From Epiperipatus broadwayi (Eukaryota > Onychophora > Udeonychophora > Euonychophora > Peripatidae): a stretch of DNA of 64,000 nucleotides. The notes beneath the pieces were generated by a model that did no database searches, had not been told where the DNA came from, and was given only the letters and a program-made list of their open reading frames with translations. A program made the translations under genes and the position numbers. This document shows, piece by piece, positions 35,783 to 47,584 of the stretch (position 1 is its first letter; each line of letters opens with the position of its first letter). The stretch lies in assembly GCA_028023455.1 (NCBI GenBank), contig JAQFVV010006197.1:19897254-19961253 (forward strand), read 5' to 3'.

Positions 35783-38700
35783 TTTGTTATGATTTGATAG
35801 CATTTAAAAGAAAAAAAGAACTTTAATATATATGTTAACCAAATGTTTTCTTTTATAAGAAAAAAAAAATTATGTAGAAATTGTCAGTTAGAAAATAATC
35901 AAATATGCAATATTTATTTTAGATGTAAAATATATATGCTGATAAAAAAAAAAAGTAAAATAAAGTATCTAAGTGTTAAATAATAAAGGTAATAATTATA
36001 AGTAAATATAAGTTAAAGATTATTTAAATCACAGTTGAATTCATTTGTATGTAATATAATTTTTCTTTTATTGCTGGGAATTATTTGTGTATGTGAGCTT
36101 ATATATATTGTACCATCAGAGTAGACCACCAAACTAAAACAGGATCATACCAATTAAAATAAATATTTTTTATGTATATTAAATATTAGCTCATTAATTT
36201 ACTCAGTATTAGCCATCATATAAATATTTATATGTGTACACACACATTCCAGTAGAAATATTAATGAATAAACAATAAATAATACTTTTACATGGATAAA
36301 TCTTTATATATATATATGCATGTAACTATTTTTTTTAAATTTTTATTAATAATGATAATTGCTTAATAAAATTTCATAAAGATAACCACAAGCAAATGAA
36401 ATAGATAATTATAGCACCAATGATCATATCATTAAATTAAACTCTCTTACATATATATTTATTTTATTGCAAAAGAAGGTTAAACTCATAATAAACCTTT
36501 TATTCCATGTAAGGAGAAGATTGTATGTACATATAAATCTTATGCAAAGAAACTCCATGAAATGTCTACCAACCGAATTGCTTTTAGAACTGCCATTCAA
36601 AAATTGTTTTATTTCACTGAAAATGCTCAATGGTCATCTATTTAATCACAAATAAAATAAATGTGTGTGTGTTTATGATGGAATATTGTCACATAATATT
36701 AATAAATGAATTAAATATTAATGCTAACATATAAAATGAGAGGATTATTTATAAAGAAATATCGACTTTTTTATTTTGTTTACCTTGGTTACAGTATTTC
36801 AATATTACTTATTGGATTATTCGGTGCTTAGTAACTGGAAGTTTGCATATACTTTCTTGTATTAAAAGATTATCAGACATTAAAAGGGATAAAGTATAGT
36901 TGCTTCATCAAACAAATAATGATAACCAAATCATGCAAATATTTTGAAACTAGAGTTTAACCATATTCAACACATACTGTAAATGTATGTGTCTAGTATG
37001 AATGGATTATTATCATCAATGGCTCTTTGTATAAAATCAAATTACTTATTAATGGTAAACATTAACAATATCTTCAGATAATTATGCTCTATTTACATTG
37101 GATACTTTGTGAAATGTGAAGATCAGAACCTTATGGATTACTAAGTCTTATTTGGAATTTTATGTTTATTTATATTAGTTCATTCCTCTTAAGAATGGCT
37201 GATAAAATATGTATAAGCATAACTAAGGGAAAATAATTATGGCATCCCAAATTATAAATTAGTATCAACTCAAGCACTTATGAGGAACTTATTTAGATTT
37301 TCTTATATCTATTATATTATAAAATCATAATAAGTTAAAATCCTCCTTTAATATCTTTTTATTAAGACTTAATTAAAATACATCTATATTTTTTCCTAGT
37401 TACCAATGTAGATCTGTTGTTTTACATCATTACAGGTTTAAACATCCTACACAAATATTCATATAAACTTTATTTTATCCTATTTTAAAACATTATGTTT
37501 ATAGACTATTTATTAATAATAAATAAACTATTGTTGTTATATTATGCTTAGGGTTCAGATCATTATCTCATATTTATATTATCTTTTAGGAGCTAGCAGT
37601 TCTTATTAACCAAGTTACCACACTATTGTTTTGAGTATAAAATGCAAAGTTCATCTAAGACAAATAAGGTATCTTTCCTTTTAAACAAATTAACCAAATT
37701 TATTATAAAATTTAATTTAAGATTGACAGAGTCTCTATCTCTCAGCCCACCCATCCCATTTATGTTATTTGTTCACTGTTGAATAGTTAGGTATTTCTCA
37801 GCCTACACTATATAAGAGTCATTCAGATTTTGTTCTATTAAATTAGAAATAAGACTGAAAAGAGCAATCTCTGAATTGAAATTATAGTAATGTCTATTCT
37901 AGGAAAATTAAATAAATATCTTGAATTTATGAATTTGTTGTACATAGAATTATATTTTAAATATATTAAAGATCAAGGTTTTGCTGTACAACAAATGTAC
38001 TCAATCACAAAGCTGTATTAATTAATGTTATAAAGTATAGTGAAAGATTAATGTTTAAATTAATCAAAGAAACCTTGGAAACTTTATAAATAATTATTGT
38101 CTTCCTACATGCATGTGAAAAACAATAATATACAAGAGACTGGAGAAATGATTTTGTTAAAAAAAAAAAAGAAGTTATATTATGACTGAGAATTATATTT
38201 TGTAATGAACTATAGTTTTGTTATTGGTTTCAATAGTGTTAACATCTTTATTTGTAATATTGTCTGTCTATATATTTATTACATGTTCATTCAATGGGAG
38301 TAATTTATGTTCTTCAAGATCTTGACATTTATTGCAAATAGGAGCTGTGTTGCAGTCATCATCGTCATATTAAAACAAATATTGTTTAAATATATATAAA
38401 TAATATATATGTTGGTTTATCTCCTTATGTTTAATGCCAGGTAGCACCTAAGCAGTTACTATAAATTTAAATTATTCAGTCATACCATGGCTGATCATTA
38501 TAATATTTATATATATATATATATATGTATAATATGATAGAAGACAAATTCTACATACGTTGAATAAATTCAATAATAAACTTACAAAATTAATATAAGC
38601 ACAAATAATAATAAAGGTATATTTGTGCTATTTTTAAATAATGATCAGTTCAAATTTATTAATAAGTATTTAATGTTCTCTAAATGTATTGATTAATAAT

Positions 38701-38825
38701 TTTAAAAATACTATTCTTAAAATGCAAAAAGATAATATTATATATCTAATTATATGTGGATGCAAAAAGACATATACATTGGGAATTGAGAGGTACTTTG
38801 GAAAAAAGTGTAAATGAACACCAGC
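34591..38825. other. A+T-rich spacer with simple repeats
   Basis: About 4.2 kb with no recognised gene. It has a (TA)n plus T-run at 35,722-35,785, A-runs near 35,671, and short (TA)n at 36,306 and 38,503-38,526. ORFs at 36,424-36,655 overlap on opposite strands and look like chance. Confidence 0.5.
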
Positions 38826-38830
38826 TATTA

Positions 38831-39572
38831 TACAATCGTGTAAAACATGCTAAAAGCAATCAGTCCAATACTGTCTCTGTTTTATTTGTCCATAAAAAAA
38901 TCTTGCAATTTTAGATTTAACTTTAGCTCAGGTCATACAAGAATATGAAATGAAAAAATCCATCATAAAAAGAGGAAAATTAAAGAGGCAATCTTTATAA
39001 ACGGATTTGAAGATTGTATAATAAATAGACAATTGACTAATGTAAATATATACAGTTCTTGGAGAATCATGTGATGTCTGCTTTTTTTTTTGTCTACATT
39101 ACTTCAATTAATAAAGATTACAACATAATCAAAAGTACTTCTGTTTAATTAATATATAAAATGTTATTGTCTAACGTTAATTTAAAATTTACATACATAT
39201 ATACAATCATGTAAAAAATGCTAAGAATAATCTGCCTCGATTTTATTTGGCCATAAAATAATATTGCAACTTTAGATTTATCTTTAACCCAGATCGTACA
39301 AGAATAGTAAATGAAGAAAGCCACTAAACAAAGAGAAAAATTAAAGAGGCAATCTTTATAAACCCAATTTAATGATTGTATAACAGTCGATCGATTAATG
39401 TAAAGATATATTTCTTGAAAAATCATGTGATGCCTGCCCTTTTTTTTTGACTACATTACTTCAGGTGATAATGATTACAATATAACCAAAAGTGCTTCTG
39501 TTTAATTAACATATATAAATATATATTATATTATTATAATTAAAAATTTACTTACATATCAAAGATTTCAAA
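38831..39572 (+). repeat. 371-bp tandem duplication
   Basis: TACAATCRTGTAAAA starts copies at 38,831 and 39,202. Both continue through AATTAAAGAGGCAATCTTTATAA and AATCATGTGATG, and end near GTTTAATTAA. They are roughly 80-85% alike by eye. The minus-strand ORF in the second copy (39,145-39,426) is interrupted in the first, so coding is not supported. Confidence 0.85.
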
Positions 39573-40124
39573 ATTAAAAACCACAAGTTAGTACATTTCA
39601 AAAGGAACTTTATTTCACAGAGCAAAGTACAAGACTGAGAATAAACAAGTAAATTGCAGCTGATGATCTGCATACATTACATATAATGGGTTTCATGTAT
39701 TACAGTATGACAACCCAAGACAGCATTATAATTGCAAGATGATAAATCGAGAATAATACAAAAAGGAAGTTACATAGATAATCCCATTGGATGAGTATGC
39801 ATTAGAATATAAAGACGCTAAAACATTCAGTTTCCATAATTAACTTCAGTTGAATAAAACATGACTGAATAACATCATTTTACATTTCAAAACCAAATTT
39901 ATTCCCATTCAGATAAAATACAAAAAAAGGGTAATAAGTATACAGAGTTAAATCAAGTACCACGATTACATATGATACAGATAAGCCAACAAAATAAATT
40001 TCACAGATTACATAAGGCACCAAAAAACAAGGCAATATGATCAATAAGTATACTAAGCTAAATCAAATATAGAGTTTACATATGTATATATAGAGTTAAG
40101 AAGATTTCAAAGATTACATATGGA

Positions 40125-40330
40125 GCCGGAAGTCAAGGCAATAGAATTCCCAGGATTAAACTACAACCTGGTCTGGCCCCAGGTCTGTTCAGCCAACTAG
40201 GTTTGGCAAGTCCATTTGTCATCTTCATTGATGTTGTGTAGGATAGTAAAGAAAAATTCATCAATGGAACAGCCAATCTCCTTATCAAAAATAACCCTGC
40301 ATCTGACTGACCAAATGGAAACATTTATCT
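40125..40330 (-). other. G+C-elevated patch with a 63-codon ORF, unidentified
   Basis: This 200-bp stretch is much less A+T-rich than its flanks, and a minus-strand ORF (40,133-40,324) spans most of it. An alternative minus frame reads GCSIDEFFFTILHNINEDDK, which looks more protein-like but ends in a stop. It may be a host exon or a transposon coding fragment; no family was recognised. Confidence 0.25.
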
Positions 40331-40774
40331 TTTTGCTATTTTCACTTTGTATCAATTTTTGAATAGTTTTGAGGTTCTATAAATCTGTTTTCTCAGATTT
40401 CTTCCTTTGTGTCATTATATAGACAATTTTATTTAATTTTACAGACTAAAAAAAAAAATTGAGATGAGTGGTTGTTGCTTAAGAATCACGATCTTTGAGT
40501 ACTAGATATGATAATTTCAATTTAGACTCAGAATTTTTTGTTCTTGAATCCATTATTCTCCTATTGCTCTGAACTACACAGAGCACATATAAGAACTATA
40601 TATTAATAACTATTACAAGATATTAATTAAATAAAAGAGCAAAATTTCTGCGGGTTTATCATTGGAATATGAATATATGATACACATTGATCTTAGTTCT
40701 TTGAACCTATTGATCATTACTACACTTTTTTTATCAAATGATATGTGAATAAAAAATAATTTTCTTTTTAAATA

Positions 40775-41880
40775 CACCTGGGTCTCGTTTTATGCGATAG
40801 ATAGGTTCCTCAGAAAACATGCGCAAACAAAATCGCGCAAAAATAGACGTAACTTACATTGAAAAAGGGGGGATGCGGTCTGTGATTTTTCAAAATTCAC
40901 GTAAAAGCAAAGCACCAATGTAAAATTACTTTAAAATTCACGCAAAAAAAAAAAATAAGGAAATAAAATATGACTAATAAAAAATTTCAAATTTGAAAAA
41001 AATTGATACAAGACAAACTTTTTTTAACTATAATATTTAATTTTATTCAAAATAATATATTTTTATGCATAATTTACAGTACAGTAATTTACATTTTTTA
41101 TACATGTTTTAATTATTATAGCTATTTGCCAAAAAAACACGTTCGTTTGCAAACAACTAGTGTCAACTTCACACTCATGTTGTAACAGTGGTTTTCTGGT
41201 GACAATGTAATTAGTAATTAATCTTTGAGACGATGATTTTATTAATTGTTTATGAAACTAACAACTAAAAATTAAATTCTTATTTTTGTCTTTAATTTTC
41301 AATTCGGTTTAAAAATCAAATTTCACATTAATTTCAAGTTGCAGTAAGTAATTTTTAAATTGTTAATTACAATTAAAAATCAGATTTTAATTTTTAATTG
41401 TCAAATTTAATTATGCCCACTGCTATTACTGACCTTTTAAAAATAAACTTGTGGACACTAAATGATTAATAATTGATTATGTTCTTTTTTAAAAAGCAAA
41501 AACAGAATGTGATTTAAAATGCAAAATTAACACGTACAATGTTTGAACAAATTTACATTATAATCTTGTAAAATTTAATGTGTGTATACATAAAATGTGG
41601 AAATTATGATTTTAATTTCATTATTGCATAAAATCTTACTATTATAAAGCACTGAAAATATTGAAATTACTAAGATGAAAGTCGAATTCCAATAATGTAT
41701 TATTACTTTCAATATAACATAAGTGCCTGAAATTTATTATTTAAAGTAATAGCGTATTATCGGAGTTCATACACCTGGGTCTTTTTTTATGCAGACTTAT
41801 TTAACACACTTCCGGTGAAACACAAATTGCGTAACTTCAAAATCATGTTAAATAAGTCTGCGTAAAAAGAGACCCAGGTG
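40775..41880. mobile_element. Tigger/pogo-like MITE, copy 2, with extra terminal hairpin
   Basis: The same ends as copy 1 (CACCTGGGTCTC and its complement), with TA before the left end and CA (probably decayed TA) after the right. It is 1,106 bp. About 42 bp at 41,769-41,810 is absent from copy 1 and is an inverted copy of the element's own right end. No transposase is present; the ORF at 41,003-41,185 is a chance reading. Confidence 0.85.
41772..41880. repeat. 109-bp hairpin made of two opposed MITE termini
   Basis: CACCTGGGTCT... and its complement enclose sequence whose halves pair (ATGCAGACTTATTTAACA with TGTTAAATAAGTCTGCGT, allowing G-T). It mimics a minimal MITE of its own. Confidence 0.8.
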
Positions 41881-43911
41881 CATATTAATTTCTCTGCCAT
41901 AGAATAGCTAAGCAATACAGTGGTATGGCCAAGTGCTAAGATTTTATCATCATGGCTAATACTTTGGCAAAGCCTATCAATCTTTTAACACAATGTATTT
42001 TATCATTTCATTTTTCGATTTACATAATAAACATTAATGCCCTTACATCATTAATATATATTTTAAAAATGCCTATTTTTTAAAAAAAGAAACAACAAGT
42101 AGAACAGGGTTTCTGCCATGGTTGATAAAAGACATTTTTAATGTTTTATAATTTTAAAAATATTATCAAATATTGCACTTTGTATTTAATACGACTTTTT
42201 TTTTTTAAAAAAAAAAAAAATATAGTAACATCTTAACTGCAGTATTCACATTAATTTATCTATAGAAATATATAAAAACTAATTCATTTGACTTTTAAAG
42301 AAATTCTTTTAAAAATATATCATTTTTTGTTATTAAAATTGAATGATTATGGTATTGATTATTATTCTTCTGCGTAGTAGCATTACAGGACAATTTTCTA
42401 GAAAGTAGGAGGCATTTCAAAATCGATTTCATCGTACCCAGCCATCTTTTCATTTTAGGAATTGTCAACAGTCTGTGAAAGTTTGTCTTTTAGATGCACT
42501 TGGATAAACATAATATTCAATTATCTAACAAAATCTTAATGTATGCAAAGAGTTTAACTACAACACTATATAGACTCAACTAGAAAAAGCTCAAAGTGAA
42601 GCACTCTTAGAAAAGATTAAATAAAAAACAAGCATGATAGGCATCATTAATTGGAAACAAAATCAAATAAAATATTTAAAAAAAAAAAGACTAACAATGT
42701 GCTAAAAGAAAAAATAAACAAAAAGCATAACTGATAGTTACTGTTAATAATGTTCAAATCGTAATAATGAAAACTAGGTTCGAAAATAAAGAAAATTATT
42801 CTCCTGTGTGTGTTGTGCGGTATTTATAAATGTCAGTAAAATTATCTATATAAAGACACAATACTATTTCATTATTGACTTAATAAAATCCATTTTGCTA
42901 AAAACAACTATTTTATAAGACATTAATACTGTATAATGATACAGAAGAGGAAAAAAATATTTATATTTTGTATATATAATTTGTAAATAAACTCGCAACA
43001 TCTTTGATTTGCAGTAAAATATATTTACTTTTCAAAAGTTGCAAAGATACTTTCAGTACCACTCAAACCTTTCAAATTTGTTGCATATACATTATATAAT
43101 CATTATATTATTATATTCCTGTTTCATTGACATTATAATGTGAATATTAATTATTTCCATTTATTAGCAAATATGAATATTGAAGAATTTTTATAGATTA
43201 AATATTATTTCTATAATCATTGCTAAAACATTCAATCTGCAAAATCAAATTGTCTTGTAATTAGTCATAAAAAATCTATCTATCATTTCTGTGTTTATGT
43301 TAAAGTGTTCCAGGTCTCTAGCTCACGTAAAAAAGTAGGTTTTGGGCAAAACACATATAATGAGAAATATTGGTCTGAGAGATTTTACACTGAGTGACAG
43401 TTTATGATTTGTATAACAAGTTGTGAGGGGTGATTTGATTGGTTATAAATATCTACCATACACATTTGACAATCTATTACCCCCTCCCCATGATTATAGT
43501 GCACAGCACCAAAAATTCACTCTGCTAAATAAAACATAAAGAAGAATAACCATCTTCATCAAGCATACACACAAAAGTAATATATATTTAAAAAAGCTCA
43601 ATGTATATGTAAACAAAATGAATAAATCATCCTCCCTAAAAGGCTATGAATTAAAAACACTCTAAATGTAGAATAAAGGATCAGTAATAGAGTGAATCTG
43701 TGAATTTATGGAGTTGAATGTTAAATGACGAATGAAGAATCAATAATAGAATGAATCCAACTTATTCTTGGAGATTTGACTTTTATTGACAAAGATATAC
43801 TTACAAACATCACAGCTTCAAGAGTAGATTAATTTATTATATTCTTGATCCTTTGTTCAACATTTACGAGTTTTTAATTAATAGCCACAGGGAGGGGACT
43901 TACTCCTTTTG

Positions 43912-43917
<6 letters not shown>
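41881..43917. other. A+T-rich spacer, nothing recognised
   Basis: Poly-A/T runs near 42,189-42,220. No gene or repeat family is identified. Confidence 0.45.

Positions 43918-43981
<64 letters not shown>
43918..43981. repeat. (TA)n microsatellite, about 64 bp
   Basis: Uninterrupted TA repeat just before TGTAACC. Confidence 0.97.
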
Positions 43982-43983
<2 letters not shown>

Positions 43984-46400
43984 AACCTAACTGGATGACC
44001 AACCACCCACCATCCAACTATTACATATGATAGATCTAATCAACAAACTTCTAGATCAGTCTAATCAGATTTTTTTAATATATAAAATTCTAATAATACA
44101 GATCTTACTCATTTTATATATAATATATTATATCAATATTAATAAATTATTCAAAAATAAAATAACAATAATCATGATACTTGTTATATCATCATCCAGT
44201 AAGGTACCCCTTTGCACTGAGAATATACCAAACCCTTAATGACATAGGAATATCATAAAACACTACTCCTAAAATTTCAATGATACTTTTATGACTTACA
44301 ATAAAATAAGCAAATTATATTTAATATTAAAATTTCCAAAGTTAAATTTAATTATAACTTAATATTCATTTACTTATTAAAAAGATTGTATTGTACTCCT
44401 TTATTAACTTTTCTTAAATCAATAAATATTATCTCAGGTAATTATTATTTATTAAAATGAATAAATTAATTTACATACCCTTTATATTCAGCTACATTTA
44501 AAAATAATTAAGAAACAAATATACCAATAAATTCTTCACTTTTAAAATAATTAACTAATTTTCTTATAAATTGACTAAAAAACTAAATTAAAATTATTAA
44601 TCAATACTTGATCACTATTAATTATCGTAATCAAAATTAAAATAATTTATCATTACAATGTATTTTAATATAATCATTTTAATTTTATATTGCATACTAG
44701 TTAATCACTCTTCATTATGATCATTAAAAAAGACGAAACATTTTTTAAACATTAATTTTTTGGATATTGAACAATCGTAATAATTTTCTTATTTATTATC
44801 TTATTTAGATTATGGGCAAAATATTGAATATCTTCAATTATTACAATATATGTGTGGCAAGGATGATGAACAATGATTTGGAACCAAAAAAAGAGACTCT
44901 CAATACGTTATTAATTTAATAAATAAAATTAAAAGTGTGTATAGCGCTTGAAAGAGAAGCTATAACAATTGCACAAATATTAAACGCTTAGCGCTGTCGA
45001 GGGGCGGGCTGCCTCATATTAATTTAAAAACAAACATTAACATTTATTATAGTATTATACAAAATTTAAAAATGATTTATACATATCATAGATTAAAAAA
45101 AAAAACAATTTTTAAAATATTATACAAAACTTTATAAACTAATATTAACTAAGTAATTACAATAAACTAAAATAATTCATACTTATGTCTAAAATTATTT
45201 ACAAACAGGATATAGTATATTCCATATTTTACTCTATTAACATTAAGATGCTTCTTAATATTTTTCTATCAAAAATATATCAACAAAATATATACTTTGT
45301 ATTTTCACAAAATTATGAATATATTTCATAAATATATTCTTTTAGATTATCATTCCTTCACTTTTAACCTTCCTATAATATTATCTAATTATAATTCTAT
45401 AATTTATTTTATACTTCTTTTATTTTTATTATTTTATTATAAAATAAATATTTAATTATTTTAAATGTTCATTAAGATATGGCACTTTATTATATTACTT
45501 ACAATAAGAAGAATAATTATCAGGTTTTCTTTTCAACATTATATCTTTTAGACTTCATACTTTCATTCTATATTTTGATCTCTAATATCCAATAAAAACA
45601 TTCATAAAATATTTCTTCTTACCATTTTTAGCATCCTATTTGTTTTGTGGTTCATCTTTCTTGCAATAAATTGATTTACCTTATTATTATTTGAAAGTTT
45701 AGCTATTACCATTACTTAAAACTTCAATTCCCTCATACAATGTTTATACTAGTGTGATTTTTCATGATGACAAGTGTGGGAGGATAGGCCACATATTATC
45801 TTGTGTCTACCTTAATTTTCTATCTTGGCTGCTAATTCAAACTCATACAGATTTTTAAAAAATGACACTATCCATATTATATCATAAATATTTTGATTAC
45901 ACTCTACTGTATTGCATTTAATCTGAATCAAAACATCCCCAATACTACAGGATTTCCAATAAAGCCACTTTCCTGTACCCCTACTTCAAATCTGACACTT
46001 CATATAAAATACTTAACATTGCATAAAATATTATTCATCATTTTTCTAATAACATCTAAACTTATCTTTAGCACTTTAATACTTTTGACATACCAAAAAG
46101 ATTAAAAACAAACAAATAGTTTTATCATGTATATAATAAATCATTTCTCTTTAACTTATGAGATCAATTACACATATGCTTATATACTCATATTAATATT
46201 ATTATAGATATATTCAATCCTTCATCATATACTTTCATTTAAATACACATATTGTCGGTATCACACATATTTATTTTACCTAATTCCATGCTTAAAAATT
46301 AAATACTAATATTTATATTTTATTAAAAAATACCTTAATCAAAATATTTTATGATTATTATTGATGACTCTCTTATGGATATCATTTCTTTCATGGTATA
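43982..46400. other. Strand-asymmetric region (C exceeds G on the plus strand)
   Basis: Plus-strand C is far commoner than G over about 2.4 kb, and short reading frames give Ile/Leu-rich hydrophobic peptides (for example 44,027-44,239 and 45,893-46,105). Reading TGA as Trp and ATA as Met lengthens some frames, for example one ending at 44,918. This hints at an old nuclear copy of mitochondrial DNA, but no mitochondrial protein was convincingly matched. A G+C-rich patch with AGCGCT motifs lies at about 44,940-45,022. Confidence 0.25.
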
Positions 46401-47584
46401 AAATTATAACAAAAGAAAATTTGATTTTTTTATATGCAAAAAATTCTAAAATACATAAATCTAAAAAATAACATATGAAGTAAATAATTATAAGTACTTA
46501 ATACTATCTTAATATTGTAGTCCATACAAGTAATATAATATAAACAGAATTTTTCTTCAACTGCTTGAAAATAAAAATAAAATCTCAACATTTCAATGAG
46601 AAAATAATTACTATGATGACAACACAACCAAATGTTGGTTGAAAAAAAACTTGCTTCTTCCCCTCCATGCTTCTACCCATTATTTGTTAGAAAATTTAAG
46701 TAAAAATCCAAACAATTTATTTAATAATAACAATAGTTTCTTGTATCATAAGTTCATAATTCCTTCTATTAATACAATTATTTCACAATTTAATCAAGAT
46801 ATTTTATTATATATTTTTTAAAAAGTTTCATTTCTTTCCTCAAACTTCCAAAATATATACTTGAATAATTAAAAGTTCTAAAATTGCTTCTCCAAATAAT
46901 TCATATTTAATATGTTAATAAATTATGCATACCTAGATGGTATTAAAGTTAGTAATTATAATTTTTTAATAAAACTTAATCTGCATTAACTCTTTGTTCT
47001 CTTAGGCCATTAACACCTTGATAATGTCATAAATAAACTCATATCTTCAAATGTCAATAGTTTTAATGAATAAAAGTAATTATTTCTATTATTACTAAAG
47101 ATGAGATTTAGTAGAGTATGCTGTGTATCATCACACATATAAAAATCAATAAAAAAATAAATTCCTTACATCTTTTCATTTTATGTAGGCAAAATGATTT
47201 GATAATCTGCAGTTTTTCTTGTTGAAGTATATTTTAGCTACTTGAATGAAGTTTTGTTATTTCCATTATTATAAGTTGTTAGCCCATATAGAATACTAAT
47301 GAGGATAGTTTGATTCTTCTTCCATGATGAAATTAATTAATAAACTTTTTAAAATATATTCCATGTGTTTTAACATTATGATTATTACTTTTTAATACTA
47401 AAACAATAATATTTTAATAAATTTATACAGAAAATTTTTAAGACAAGGAACTAAAGTTTTTTCTTCGAAAGTTTTCTTGATTTATCTACCCTTATCACCT
47501 TCTTACCTTCTATTTATAGAAAAATTTTCACAATACCGGATTTCTTAATTACTTTCAGATGTCTGACAAAAATGAATATTAATT
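46401..47584. other. A+T-rich spacer, nothing recognised
   Basis: Small ORFs (46,430-46,627 minus; 46,639-46,821 plus) have no recognisable features. Confidence 0.4.
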
